Source of the DNA: JAXGRD01 sp050946655
Lineage (GTDB): Bacteria; Bacillota; Clostridia; Peptostreptococcales; Anaerovoracaceae
DNA length: 64,000 nt
Assembly (NCBI GenBank): GCA_050946655.1
Contig: JBMNVE010000002.1
Coordinates: forward strand, 1 to 64,000
Reading direction: 5' to 3'
Positions 51,006 to 59,708 of this stretch are shown in pieces (within the stretch, counting starts at the first letter, position 1; each line of letters opens with the position of its first letter). Below the pieces are notes generated by a model that was not told where the DNA came from, made no database searches, and saw only the letters and a program-made list of their open reading frames with translations. The translations under genes and the position numbers were made by a program.

Positions 51006-51102
51006 CGTCCTTCTCCCTTTCATCCTCACGCACCACGACCGCGGCAAGGATTAAACTTGCTCCGCTAATCATGCCGATAAGGATTCCAAATACAAATCCC
51101 AT
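50989..51102 (-). CDS. 37-aa membrane peptide, DUF3789-like
   Basis: This 37-codon gene has AAAGGAG eight bases before its ATG. The product MGFVFGILIGMISGASLILA, followed by AVVVREDEREK, is one transmembrane helix with a short charged tail, the DUF3789-like pattern of phage peptides. It overlaps the HNH gene by 17 bases and lies just behind the late promoter/terminator. The role is unknown. Confidence 0.65.
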   Translation of the reverse strand: MGFVFGILIGMISGASLILAAVVVREDEREKDDAKKT

Positions 51103-51117
51103 GTCGTTCTCCTTTCC

Positions 51118-51159
51118 GGTAAAACAAAAGACCCCGGAGGTTTTCCCATCCGAGGTCTT
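51118..51159 (-). terminator. Terminator between the DUF1492 gene and late genes
   Basis: A hairpin AAGACC, CGGA/TCCG core, GGTCTT (51128–51159) is followed on the minus strand by TTTTGTTTT. It ends the replication operon and also stands between the candidate late promoter and the late genes. Confidence 0.75.
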
Positions 51160-51192
51160 GGTCCGTTATCCAGTTTTCACTGATTACACTAT

Positions 51193-51223
51193 ATCATAGG
51201 TACTACATGCATAGTAGTGACAA
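51193..51223 (-). promoter_or_regulatory. Candidate late promoter with internal dyad
   Basis: TTGTCA (51223–51218), 19 bases, TATGAT (51198–51193). The spacer holds the inverted repeat ACTAC-TATGCAT-GTAGT. The over-long spacer with a dyad suggests control by an activator or repressor. It lies directly behind the DUF1492 gene. Confidence 0.5.
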
Positions 51224-51229
51224 ACCATG

Positions 51230-51640
51230 TCAACATGCAGGAACGATTACTTTTTCAAGTGCTGCACCGTGGATGCGGTAGACCGTGCGAAGGCTGTAAT
51301 TCATATCGACAGCAATCTCCTCCCAAGTCATATGGTTCAGATACCTTTTCTCCAGAAGGGTTCTGTACTCCTCTTCCTCAACAGCCTGTATCACATTAAA
51401 GATTTCACGCTTGAGTTCCACAAGAGAACTAATCTCCCTGTTGATGTCACTTTCAAGTTCCATCATCTTTATGATTGTGTCCTCCGTCTTATGAACGTTC
51501 CTTGTCCTTTGCACGATGTCCTGCTGCATGACAGAGGTCACCCTTGTTGCAAGTGATGTCAGCATTTCAAGTTGCTGTACCTTGGATTCAATGTGGTGGT
51601 TGATCCAGTAAGCCTGGTTCAAATATTCCTTTGCCTTCAT
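51230..51640 (-). CDS. DUF1492 / ArpU-like late transcription regulator
   Basis: This 136-residue protein has long helices (VQQLEMLTSLATRVTSVMQQ and onward) and a C-terminal sigma-region-4-like HTH (LEKRYLNHMTWEEIAVDMNY, then SLRTVYRIHGAALEKV). DUF1492/ArpU proteins of Gram-positive phages regulate late genes. It is the last gene of the primase operon, and a candidate late promoter lies directly behind it, the same order as lambda Q and its promoter. Confidence 0.85.
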   Translation of the reverse strand: MKAKEYLNQAYWINHHIESKVQQLEMLTSLATRVTSVMQQDIVQRTRNVHKTEDTIIKMMELESDINREISSLVELKREIFNVIQAVEEEEYRTLLEKRYLNHMTWEEIAVDMNYSLRTVYRIHGAALEKVIVPAC

Positions 51641-51668
51641 CCCGTCACCTCCGAAAGTAATAACGCAT

Positions 51669-53063
51669 TTAGCTTCCCTCGGATTGACTCTGATTGTCTT
51701 TGATTTTCATTTCTGCTTTGACGGCATTGATCAGTGCCGCCTGCGTTACATTCTTGCTCTTCAAGGCTCGTACTATCTGTTCATCGATTGTTCCGGCAGT
51801 AATGATGTGCATCACCACTACCGTCTCCGATGTCTGCCCTTGCCTCCATAGTCTTGCGATGGTCTGCTGGTAGTTCTCAAGGCTCCAGGTAAGACCGAAC
51901 CACACAATGGTACTACCGCCCGACTGAAGGTTAAGGCCGTGACCCGCTGATGCCGGATGGATAAGGGCAATGAATATCTTTCCTTCGTTCCACCTCCTAA
52001 TGGCATCGTCCTTTTCCAGTCGTTCAAATGACAGCTTTAGTTTCTTTAGCCTTTCTTCAATTCGCTCCCGGTCGTGCTGAAACCAATAAGCAATAAGAAG
52101 TGGCTTTCCGTTTGCCGATTCGATGATGTCTTCCAAAGCATCAAGCTTTCGGTCATGGAAGAGATGTGTGTCTCCGTCATCGTCATAGACAGCACCGTTA
52201 GCAAGCTGTGATAGTTTCCCGCAAAGGACTCCTGCATTGGCTGCGGTAATCTCTGTCCCTCCAAGGGGCAGTAGGAACTCATCTGCCATATCCATGTACG
52301 CTCTTACCTCAGCATCATCCATGAACACCGGATACTCCGTTGATATCAGTTCAGGCATCTTTAAATGGTCTTCAGCCTTCATTGATATGGTGATGTCCGA
52401 TATCCTATCGTAGATTGCCTTTTCCGAACCGGGCAGCGGTATGTAAGAATACACGATCTGCCCGTTGGTAAGTCCAGGTCTAAAGTAGCGTGTACGGTAC
52501 TGTCCGATGAACTTTCCGAGCCGCTCTCCCATATCCAGGATTCTGAACTCCGCCCAGAGGTCCATCAAACCATTCGGTGCAGGTGTACCTGTCAGACCTA
52601 CAATTCTCTTAACCCTCGGTCTGACCTTAAGAAGGGAACGAAACCTTTTTGACTGGTGGTTCTTAAAGGATGACAGTTCATCAATCACTACCATGTCATA
52701 GTCGAAAGGTACTCCGCTTTTCTCAATCAGCCACTGCACGTTCTCACGGTTGATGATGGTGATGTCGCACCCTGCCTTGATGGCATTCATCCTCTGCTTT
52801 GGTGTTCCTACTGCTACCGCATAGGATAGGTTCGATAAATGATCCCACTTCTTTATTTCGTCAGGCCATGTGAACTTCGCTACTCTGACCGGGGCAATGA
52901 CCAGCACCTTCTTAATCTCAAAGCTGTCATGCATAAGGTCCTCTATGGCGGTAAGTGCAATCGAACTCTTACCAAGACCCATTGATAGGAATACTGCAGC
53001 CACCGGATGCTCCTTCACATATTCGATTGCATACTTCTGATATTCATGTGGCTCGTATTTCAT
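51669..53063 (-). CDS. SNF2-like DEAD/DEAH helicase
   Basis: This 464-residue SF2 ATPase has the Walker A motif AVFLSMGLGKSSIALTAI near residue 30, Walker B YDMVVIDELSSFKNHQSKR, motif III LTGTPAPNGLMDLWAEFRIL and the C-terminal QTIARLWRQGQTSETVVVM motif VI. Such phage helicases act in DNA replication or recombination. ATG 53063 has GAGGAGG upstream and overlaps the VRR-NUC gene by 20 bases. Confidence 0.93.
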   Translation of the reverse strand: MKYEPHEYQKYAIEYVKEHPVAAVFLSMGLGKSSIALTAIEDLMHDSFEIKKVLVIAPVRVAKFTWPDEIKKWDHLSNLSYAVAVGTPKQRMNAIKAGCDITIINRENVQWLIEKSGVPFDYDMVVIDELSSFKNHQSKRFRSLLKVRPRVKRIVGLTGTPAPNGLMDLWAEFRILDMGERLGKFIGQYRTRYFRPGLTNGQIVYSYIPLPGSEKAIYDRISDITISMKAEDHLKMPELISTEYPVFMDDAEVRAYMDMADEFLLPLGGTEITAANAGVLCGKLSQLANGAVYDDDGDTHLFHDRKLDALEDIIESANGKPLLIAYWFQHDRERIEERLKKLKLSFERLEKDDAIRRWNEGKIFIALIHPASAGHGLNLQSGGSTIVWFGLTWSLENYQQTIARLWRQGQTSETVVVMHIITAGTIDEQIVRALKSKNVTQAALINAVKAEMKIKDNQSQSEGS

Positions 53064-53325
53064 CAATGACCTCCTCTACCTTATCTAGCCCATCCAAAAT
53101 GTATGTGGGAAAGCCTAGCTCACGTAGCATCCGCATTCGTGAAAGTTGAAGTGGCCGTGGCTTTTTCCCTTCGGCCTTTACTTCCACAAAGGAAACCCTG
53201 CCGCCGGGAAGAAGCACCATGCGATCCGGCATTCCATCAAACCCGGGTGAAACAAACTTTAATGCCAGACCACCCATCCGCTTTATTTGCTTTGCGAACC
53301 TCTGCTCTATCTCTTTTTCTCTCAT
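53044..53325 (-). CDS. VRR-NUC domain nuclease
   Basis: This 93-residue PD-(D/E)XK-type nuclease has GLALKFVSPGFDGMPDRMVL and the catalytic FVEVKAEGKKPRPLQLSRMR (ExK). Stand-alone phage VRR-NUC proteins can cut Holliday junctions. It is placed between primase-helicase and SNF2 helicase, a common order in these prophages. Confidence 0.93.
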   Translation of the reverse strand: MREKEIEQRFAKQIKRMGGLALKFVSPGFDGMPDRMVLLPGGRVSFVEVKAEGKKPRPLQLSRMRMLRELGFPTYILDGLDKVEEVIDEIRAT

Positions 53326-53373
53326 AGCTTTTCTCCTAGTGGTGTAGGCTATTGCAAGTCATTACATAAACTT

Positions 53374-53385
53374 TTCTATATAGAA
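53374..53385. promoter_or_regulatory. Palindrome in the gap between primase and VRR-NUC genes
   Basis: The 126-base gap contains the perfect palindrome TTCTATATAGAA and an A/T-rich stretch, with no gene. It may be an operator or promoter part; no full promoter could be assigned. Confidence 0.35.
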
Positions 53386-53451
53386 TTTTCCTTATTTTTT
53401 TGCCCTAAAGGGGTTTTATGTTTAGACCTACAATGCGCTACACACTTTTCC

Positions 53452-55674
53452 TTAAACAAAGTCTGTAACCCTTAATTTCAAGCCATATATAAGCACTCCG
53501 TCTCTTTTGCGTCTGCGGGTGAACCCTTTCTGTTCAATGGCCGTATAGAACTCCGTTGTGCTGCGTACAAACTCACCTGTCCTCTGGCAATAGGCACGGT
53601 ACTCCTCATACACTTTGCCCGACTTTTCCTGGTAGGTTGCATCCTGCTCACAGCAGTCTAAAAGGAAATGCTCTAGCCAGTTACTATCCTCCTGGTATTT
53701 ACTGATGGCATCCTCCACACACTTTGGCTTTTTGAAATTAAAGCCACAGCCGATGGCCTTGTTTGCTCCCCGCATAAGCCAGGAAAGAATATAAGGCGAT
53801 GCGTTCTCAAGGAGGTACTTGGAGTAATTCTTGATGTCGCTACTCCCGGTAATCTTGGCATTAAAAGGAATGACGATAAGTCTTCTCCAGGTGCCCGAGT
53901 CCATAGCACCAACTCTTGGCAGGTGGTTCGTATATAAAACGAGCATATGGGACGGTGTGAAGTCAGACGGGTCTTTGTACTTCTTCTCCGCAGAGATCCT
54001 GTCCGTGGAGCACAGCTGCTTTACGATGGATGTGGAAAGGCGCATGCCCTCTTCAAGTTCCGCTGCGATAAGGAGCCGCTTTCCCTTTGCCTCCGCAAGT
54101 TCCGGTTTGACATTTCTTCTGCATCCGACCGTAAGGGTGTCCGCAGAGATGCTGCCGCTGTAGTTTCCAAGAACTCCTGCGATGGTGTTCCAAAAGGTCG
54201 ACTTTCCGTTTGAACCTTCTCCGTAAGATATGATGAGAGCCTCAAGATCCACCTCACCAATGGCACTGACTCCTGCAATCATCTGAACATAATCAATAAG
54301 CTCCTTATCGCCCTGGAAAACAGTGTCGATAAAGTCGAGCCACAAGTCCTTGCCTTCATCCCCCGGAGATGCTGTTGTCACCTTCGTAATGTAGTCAGAC
54401 GGTGTATGCTCCCTTTTTACTCCTGTATCAAGTTCATAAGTCCCGTCCGGGCAGTTCAAGACATAGGGGTTTTTATCAAGGTCTTCATACTTTATCTCCA
54501 CCATCGGCTTTGCCGCCTGGAGTGCCGACATGACATACTTCATATCGCGCCTCTTCATGACAAAGGCTTTATATGCATTGGCACTAAGGAAACGAAGATA
54601 CGCATCACGCTGACCTTCCCCCACTTCTTTTTCGAGCGCCTTGCCCCCAGAGCGAACCTTACTTTCATCAATGCCGGAGCTGACCATTTCTTTAAAGGCT
54701 GCATCGTACTCATCCTTTGCATCTTCTAACTGAAGGTCAAGAAACTCCTCCATTGCAGCTACGGCTCTTTGCTTTGACTCCACCCAGCAGACTCCGTCAA
54801 AGCGGAGGTAGTCGGTGGCAGGTGTATAGCGGAGCTCCTCTCCGTACTCCTTTACAAGAGTCTTTGCCTGTCCGATGTCCGAGTAGTCGGGTGGTTTTAA
54901 TGATTCATTCTGAAACTCGTATTCTTCCGGGGAGATATATCCTTCCTGGCTTTGTACCTTTCTTGCAAAGCGGCAGGCACTGTTCCAGATGGTACGTAGT
55001 TCATCTTCTCCAAGAGGTGGATCGCACTTGGCCGCCTCTTCTCTAAAAATGTCATAGGATCTTTGCGTTATTCCGTACCGCTTAAGGACACGTCCTGCAA
55101 AGCGGGACATGGTGTTGTTTCTCTGTCCTTCCGGTATGACGGAGGACTCAGGCTCTGCAAGAAACTCTTCGATATCCGTCTCGCCTTCATGCCATACAAC
55201 TTCATCCGATACTGCCCCATAGACAAACCTTGCCTCATCAAGAGCACCGTCATCAAAGAAGGTGTATCTTCTTGCCAGTTCCTGCTTTAAGGTAGCACAC
55301 CGATTTCCATCGGTAATGACGCTGTGCGGGAAGTAGATATGGAGCCTTGGCCTTTTCGACTTCTTCCCCTTTACCTTCATGTGGTTTCTGCTTGTTGCCA
55401 CGATGTATGACACACCCGGAAACAAGTCATTCAGCTTTTCAATGGTGATCCACTCTTCCGGGTCTTCTGAGTGGTCGTTATCAATATCCATCACATCCAC
55501 ATCGGAGGAGATGAACGTTGCCTTGCTGCGGTAGTGCTTTTCAAACTCGGCGCATGTATGGTCAAACTCAATAGCCGATTTGAAGTCTTCCGGGTTATCG
55601 ATAATCTGCTTGTTCTTGTAGTAGCAGTTCTTCTCGTTGCCCGTGCATCCGCCAGCATAAATTGTTACCTGCAT
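53452..55674 (-). CDS. Primase / SF3 helicase (D5, P4-type)
   Basis: This 740-residue replication protein has an N-terminal primase-like domain with acidic residues (SSDVDVMDIDNDHSEDPEEW), a D5_N linker, and an SF3 helicase with Walker A YGEGSNGKSTFWNTIAGVLG near residue 485 and the later KQLCSTDRISAEKKYKDPS and SHMLVLYTNHLPRVG blocks. It should prime and unwind phage DNA. A phage bipartite promoter element lies 45 bases before its start. Confidence 0.92.
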   Translation of the reverse strand: MQVTIYAGGCTGNEKNCYYKNKQIIDNPEDFKSAIEFDHTCAEFEKHYRSKATFISSDVDVMDIDNDHSEDPEEWITIEKLNDLFPGVSYIVATSRNHMKVKGKKSKRPRLHIYFPHSVITDGNRCATLKQELARRYTFFDDGALDEARFVYGAVSDEVVWHEGETDIEEFLAEPESSVIPEGQRNNTMSRFAGRVLKRYGITQRSYDIFREEAAKCDPPLGEDELRTIWNSACRFARKVQSQEGYISPEEYEFQNESLKPPDYSDIGQAKTLVKEYGEELRYTPATDYLRFDGVCWVESKQRAVAAMEEFLDLQLEDAKDEYDAAFKEMVSSGIDESKVRSGGKALEKEVGEGQRDAYLRFLSANAYKAFVMKRRDMKYVMSALQAAKPMVEIKYEDLDKNPYVLNCPDGTYELDTGVKREHTPSDYITKVTTASPGDEGKDLWLDFIDTVFQGDKELIDYVQMIAGVSAIGEVDLEALIISYGEGSNGKSTFWNTIAGVLGNYSGSISADTLTVGCRRNVKPELAEAKGKRLLIAAELEEGMRLSTSIVKQLCSTDRISAEKKYKDPSDFTPSHMLVLYTNHLPRVGAMDSGTWRRLIVIPFNAKITGSSDIKNYSKYLLENASPYILSWLMRGANKAIGCGFNFKKPKCVEDAISKYQEDSNWLEHFLLDCCEQDATYQEKSGKVYEEYRAYCQRTGEFVRSTTEFYTAIEQKGFTRRRKRDGVLIYGLKLRVTDFV

Positions 55675-55718
55675 TTATTAACCTCGCTTTCTTTGTATTA
55701 GAAATACCTTCCTATCTC

Positions 55719-55750
55719 TCAAAGGACAGGAAGGCAGGTTTTGAGCAAAA
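55719..55750 (-). promoter_or_regulatory. Phage bipartite promoter-like element, copy 2
   Basis: TTTTGCTCA (55750–55742), 15 bases, TCCTTTGA (55726–55719), 45 bases before the primase ATG. It is in the divergent space shared with the glycosylase gene promoter. Confidence 0.7.
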
Positions 55751-55778
55751 CATTTAATAATTTTAGCGAATTGCCTCA

Positions 55779-55787
55779 TGGTATAAT
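55779..55787 (+). promoter_or_regulatory. Extended -10 promoter of the glycosylase-like gene
   Basis: TGG-TATAAT (55779–55787), followed by GGGAGG and the ATG at 55809. It is the only clear rightward promoter in the prophage part of the window. Confidence 0.65.
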
Positions 55788-55808
55788 AAGTTATGGGAGG
55801 CGATTATT

Positions 55809-56810
55809 ATGATGATTAGCCCTGACAGTTTCAAGGAATTAAACAAGGATAAAACCTATTCAGAACTACTAGAAGTACGCAATGAGTTGTTGGCTGAAAT
55901 AAAGTCGTTTGAGGAAGATGACCGAAAGTCTGATGAACTGATTGAAATTTCTCCTTCACCAGAGGTTGTATATCAATGCAATCTTTTATATCTTGCCAAG
56001 GTAGCAGAACTTTTATCAGAGAAATATAATCAGGAAGTGGTTTTTTCAGATGACATGAAAAATGGAGAATATCTCTACCTAATAAAAGAATTACTGAGGA
56101 ATAAAGGAATCACTTATGGCCCTGAAATAGATGAGAGCATTAGATTGCGAGAAGAAGGAAAAGAATTCTCCTTCTCAGAGCATATTCGTGCCATGATTTA
56201 TTCTCTTCTGTCTAATCAAAGGCCGTGGCATCTTCTTACACCGCATTTAACCGAAATAGATACATTGTTTTTTGACTACGATGTTGACCGGATAAAAGCA
56301 ACTGATGCTTCATACTTCTATAATGGAGTGACAGCGATTAAGTGCGGAAACCGAGATATCAAGAAACAAATGAATACTCTGCACAAAAACATCTCAACTA
56401 TGGAGCGAATCATTGGGGATTACGGTTCAATGGATGCATTTGTAACTTCTGCGTCAGCAGAGAAGATTGTTGAGCAGTTATCTTCCGCTAAATCCAAATA
56501 CAAGCTCAATAGAATGGGCGAGGCGTTAGCTTGGGAATATATACGGAATGTCGGTATTGATGGTGCCAAACCAGACACGCACCTTTGCAGATTCCTGGGT
56601 AATGCTAGAATGGGCAACTGCAAGCACGACATTGCCACTATTGAAGAAGTCAGAGTACAAATAGAAGCACTTACCGATTCGACGGGTATGTCAAGAAAAG
56701 AAATTGATTATCTTATCTGGGCATTCTGCGCTGAAGACAATGGCGAGATATGTACAAGCAGACCTCATTGTAACGCTTGTCCACTAAGAGCATACTGCAA
56801 CTATCAATAA
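55809..56810 (+). CDS. HhH-GPD-like DNA glycosylase with Fe-S cluster (prophage cargo)
   Basis: This 333-residue protein has an N-terminal helical extension of about 120 residues, then a segment resembling the endonuclease III fold: SFSEHIRAMIYSLLSNQRPW, a hairpin-like region before NVGIDGAKPDTHLCRFLG (with the conserved aspartate of the PDTH-type motif) and a C-terminal cysteine set CTSRPHCNACPLRAYC (C-x5-C-x2-C-x5-C; EndoIII has x6). The lysine of bifunctional enzymes was not recognised. It is the only rightward gene in the prophage, more AT-rich than its neighbours, with its own promoter and terminator, which marks it as cargo. It may repair bases or attack modified foreign DNA; that is inference. 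Confidence 0.7.
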   Translation: MMISPDSFKELNKDKTYSELLEVRNELLAEIKSFEEDDRKSDELIEISPSPEVVYQCNLLYLAKVAELLSEKYNQEVVFSDDMKNGEYLYLIKELLRNKGITYGPEIDESIRLREEGKEFSFSEHIRAMIYSLLSNQRPWHLLTPHLTEIDTLFFDYDVDRIKATDASYFYNGVTAIKCGNRDIKKQMNTLHKNISTMERIIGDYGSMDAFVTSASAEKIVEQLSSAKSKYKLNRMGEALAWEYIRNVGIDGAKPDTHLCRFLGNARMGNCKHDIATIEEVRVQIEALTDSTGMSRKEIDYLIWAFCAEDNGEICTSRPHCNACPLRAYCNYQ

Positions 56811-56818
56811 AAACTTTT

Positions 56819-56850
56819 GCCGGGGGTATTAGCCCCGGCTATTTTAATCC
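56819..56850. terminator. Bidirectional terminator between glycosylase and polymerase genes
   Basis: GCCGGGG-loop-CCCCGGC (56819–56839), followed by TATTTTAATCC rightward and preceded by the complement of an A/T-rich run leftward. It serves both convergent genes. Confidence 0.8.
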
Positions 56851-58826
56851 TTTCGATAAAATAAAGTTTCGTATCCATCGGCACGAAGAAGGAGTCCCTC
56901 TGCCCAGGGAGGTGTCCTTCCCATCTGTTCACAGATGGCATCAACGGATACATCCTTTGTGCATTCAATGATGAGTTCATCGTGGACATGGGCATTGATA
57001 AAGCAATACGAAAGTGTCCTCATGGCATAGGCGAGAAGATCTCTTGAAATTGCCTGGACGATGTTTTCCACAAGCCTTGCCCCATAGGTTTCAATCCACT
57101 CCCACTTCTTTGTCGAACCAACTCCCATATATAAAACGCTGTCTCCTCCGAATCGGTTCTCACCGATCTTTGGTTTGACATAGGCTAGCCTTCTTCCGGA
57201 CGGCAGCTGGATAAACAGCACTCCTGCCTCATAGCTAAAACGGATGCCGTGTGTTTCGGTTATCCGTCTTTCCCGGATAGTCTGCTTTACGCACCTGCCC
57301 ACATCCCACCAAAGCTGAACGATTTGGCTGTTTGCTGTTCGCCAGCTATCCACAAGTGGCCGCAGTTCCTCTTCTTCCATTCCCATCTCGATAGCACCCA
57401 TCGCCTTTAAGGCACCGATAGAGCCACCATAGCCAAGTGCCAATTCTGCGACCTTGCCCCTCTGACGAAGGTGACTATTCACACCATGCTTTTCAACGGG
57501 GACATGAAACATAGCGGATGCCGATTCGCAGTATATGTCAGCCTTCGGTTTTGCGAAAACTTCAATACGCCATGACTCTCCTGCAAGCCAGGCAAGTACC
57601 CTCGCCTCAATGGCCGAGAAGTCAGCGACCACAAACTTATATCCGTCTCTTGGCACAAAGGCGGTACGCACAAGTTGCGATAGGACATCAGGGACGGAGT
57701 CGTAGAGCATTTCAAGAGCGTCGTAGTTATTTTCCTTAACCAGTCCCCTTGCCTCTGCAAGGTCTGGCATATGGTTTTGAGGCAGATTCTGCAGCTGAAT
57801 AATCCTGCCTGCCCATCTCCCGGTAGACGCACCGTAGAACTGTGTCATACCCCTGGCACGGCTGTCTTTACACACGGCATTTTCCATTGCCTGGTATTTT
57901 CGAACCGATGACTTGGCCACCTTCTGCCGGAGAAGAAGAACCTCCTTGATGTCTTCCGGGACTTCTTTCATCAGTTCCTTGACCTGCTTTTTCCCCAGGC
58001 TATCCACATCTATCCCACGCTGCGTTAGCCACCCTTTCAGCTGCTGTACGCTGTTTGGATTTTCAAGTCCTGTCAGTTCTGTCAGCTTTTCGATAAGCAC
58101 TCCCCTTGACCGTTCATCAAAGGCAATGGCATGACGAACTACATCAAGGTCAAGGCCAATGCCGCGGTCGTTGATTTCTTGGTCGAGCCGATACTCTTCC
58201 CAGGTAACCTCCGGCATAGGGAACCGAGACAGTTTCTTCTGTGCCTGCATCTCCACCTCGACATCTCGCTTGTTGTAACTTTTGAACCGCTCCCATTTCT
58301 CTGGGTCATGATGCGGAAGGTTTCTTGTGCGGTACCCATTCGTCTTGGTCGGTTTACAAGGCACACAGAAATACCGGATAAGATCACGCCCTTCCGACAG
58401 TTTCTTATTGGTAAGATTCATGGCATCGCCAAGCTTCTCAAGGGACATAGGAAGTCCCACATAAGCCGCCCACACCATAGAGCACCGCCAGCCTTCTGGG
58501 TCAAGGTAATCTCCAACCGTATCTTCTTCAATGCTGTAGGAGCAGAACTTCTCCGGGTAGTTTTTTTTCAGCCATGCCGAGATACAGGCTCGTTCAAAGG
58601 CACAGTTATGCGCCCACTTGGTAACCGCAGGATCCGTTAATGCATTAAGCACCTCTTCCGGGACTTCTTCTCCCTGGGCAAGGTCGACCACCGTCACTTC
58701 ACTTCCGTCCACGCTATATCCAAAGAGCAGAATCTCAAAGGCATCGGAGGCGGCATATTTGTAAACACCGCACTTGGAAAGGTCGATGTCACTATAGGTT
58801 TCCAAATCTATATGTAATTCTTTCAA
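56844..58826 (-). CDS. Phage DNA polymerase, family A
   Basis: This 660-residue polymerase has an N-terminal 3'-5' exonuclease-like domain (MKELHIDLETYSDIDLSKCG, with DLET) and the polymerase motifs A (VVADFSAIEARVLAWLAGES), B (RQRGKVAELALGYGGSIGAL) and C (INAHVHDELIIECTKD). It replicates phage DNA together with the primase-helicase. A hairpin terminator precedes it, so expression may depend on read-through. Confidence 0.94.
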   Translation of the reverse strand: MKELHIDLETYSDIDLSKCGVYKYAASDAFEILLFGYSVDGSEVTVVDLAQGEEVPEEVLNALTDPAVTKWAHNCAFERACISAWLKKNYPEKFCSYSIEEDTVGDYLDPEGWRCSMVWAAYVGLPMSLEKLGDAMNLTNKKLSEGRDLIRYFCVPCKPTKTNGYRTRNLPHHDPEKWERFKSYNKRDVEVEMQAQKKLSRFPMPEVTWEEYRLDQEINDRGIGLDLDVVRHAIAFDERSRGVLIEKLTELTGLENPNSVQQLKGWLTQRGIDVDSLGKKQVKELMKEVPEDIKEVLLLRQKVAKSSVRKYQAMENAVCKDSRARGMTQFYGASTGRWAGRIIQLQNLPQNHMPDLAEARGLVKENNYDALEMLYDSVPDVLSQLVRTAFVPRDGYKFVVADFSAIEARVLAWLAGESWRIEVFAKPKADIYCESASAMFHVPVEKHGVNSHLRQRGKVAELALGYGGSIGALKAMGAIEMGMEEEELRPLVDSWRTANSQIVQLWWDVGRCVKQTIRERRITETHGIRFSYEAGVLFIQLPSGRRLAYVKPKIGENRFGGDSVLYMGVGSTKKWEWIETYGARLVENIVQAISRDLLAYAMRTLSYCFINAHVHDELIIECTKDVSVDAICEQMGRTPPWAEGLLLRADGYETLFYRKD

Positions 58827-58845
58827 TGTTTCCTCCTAAAAAGCG

Positions 58846-58872
58846 AGGGCGGCGAGTAACCTCAACCGCCCT
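58846..58872 (-). terminator. Hairpin between small membrane gene and polymerase gene
   Basis: AGGGCGG...CCGCCCT (58846–58872) with a CGCTTTTTAGG tail on the minus strand. It lies 20 bases before the polymerase ATG; a partial terminator or mRNA-end stabiliser. Confidence 0.6.
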
Positions 58873-58879
58873 ACTGGTA

Positions 58880-59086
58880 CTACTTTTCTAACGATTCTTT
58901 TCTTAGCTTTTCTCGCCACTCTTCATCACGTATGGTCTGTCTGATTTCTCGTTCCGTTTCGATGGCCTTGCGTTCTCTCTTTTCACGCTGATCTTTGATG
59001 TCATCTCGGATAATCATGTACATGAAGTACATCCCGACAAGCGCCCATACCGTGCAAACAGCACATGTAATTATTGTTGTGATCAT
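58880..59086 (-). CDS. Small membrane protein of the replication operon (68 aa)
   Basis: This 68-residue protein has one N-terminal membrane helix (ITTIITCAVCTVWALVGMYF) and a long charged helix (DQREKRERKAIETEREIRQT). The start at 59086 has AAAGGA upstream. Similar anchor-plus-coil proteins occur in replication regions of related phages and may tether the replisome; the function is not established. Confidence 0.65.
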   Translation of the reverse strand: MITTIITCAVCTVWALVGMYFMYMIIRDDIKDQREKRERKAIETEREIRQTIRDEEWREKLRKESLEK

Positions 59087-59137
59087 TGTCTTATCCTTTC
59101 CAGGAGAGCGGCTCATGCCTCCCTCCCTCTACTTTGT

Positions 59138-59704
59138 CTAGTCCAAGAAGGACTCTTCGTTTTCAAATCCCGCAAAGTCATCCTCTGCTCTCGTCTTACC
59201 ACCAAGCGGCTCTCCGTCACGAATCTTCTGCAGGTTATTCAGACCGCAGGCGATACCACGATTTCCGTTGGAGTTGAATGCGTAGAAGTTGATGGATGCC
59301 CTTCCGTAAACACCGCTGTAGACCTCACCTCTGTCGATGATAGGCTGCCTGTTCGCATCTACGATTCCGGGAGCCGTTGTGCTGTTCGCATTCAGGAAGT
59401 AGCAACCTTCGTATGCCAGATCGTCCGGTCTCTCCACATCTCCATCCCTAAGAGGAGTCTTGATGTTTTCAAGGGCAGGTACGGACTTGCCGTTGCCCTT
59501 CAGCTTGGACTCACCTTCAGCGTATGCTGCATCGATTGCCTTCTTAATCTTGTCCACGGTCTCCTTATCACTCTTCGGAATGATGAGAGATACCGAGAAC
59601 TTGGGGGTGGAGCCGTTGATGCTCTTTGCATCCCACACATTGGCATAGGACCATCTTGTGTTTACTCCGGTGATAACTTTCATAGGGTTTTCATAAATAG
59701 CCAT
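59138..59704 (-). CDS. DUF2815 protein, ssDNA-binding-like
   Basis: This 188-residue protein of the DUF2815 family begins MAIYENPMKVITGVNTRWSY and has DLAYEGCYFLNANSTTAPGI and YSGVYGRASINFYAFNSNGN. The family is predicted to have an OB fold like T7 gp2.5 and to coat single-stranded DNA; the acidic tail (GFENEESFLD) fits that. It stands between DUF2800 and the polymerase, the usual order. Confidence 0.88.
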   Translation of the reverse strand: MAIYENPMKVITGVNTRWSYANVWDAKSINGSTPKFSVSLIIPKSDKETVDKIKKAIDAAYAEGESKLKGNGKSVPALENIKTPLRDGDVERPDDLAYEGCYFLNANSTTAPGIVDANRQPIIDRGEVYSGVYGRASINFYAFNSNGNRGIACGLNNLQKIRDGEPLGGKTRAEDDFAGFENEESFLD

Positions 59705-59708
59705 AGTC

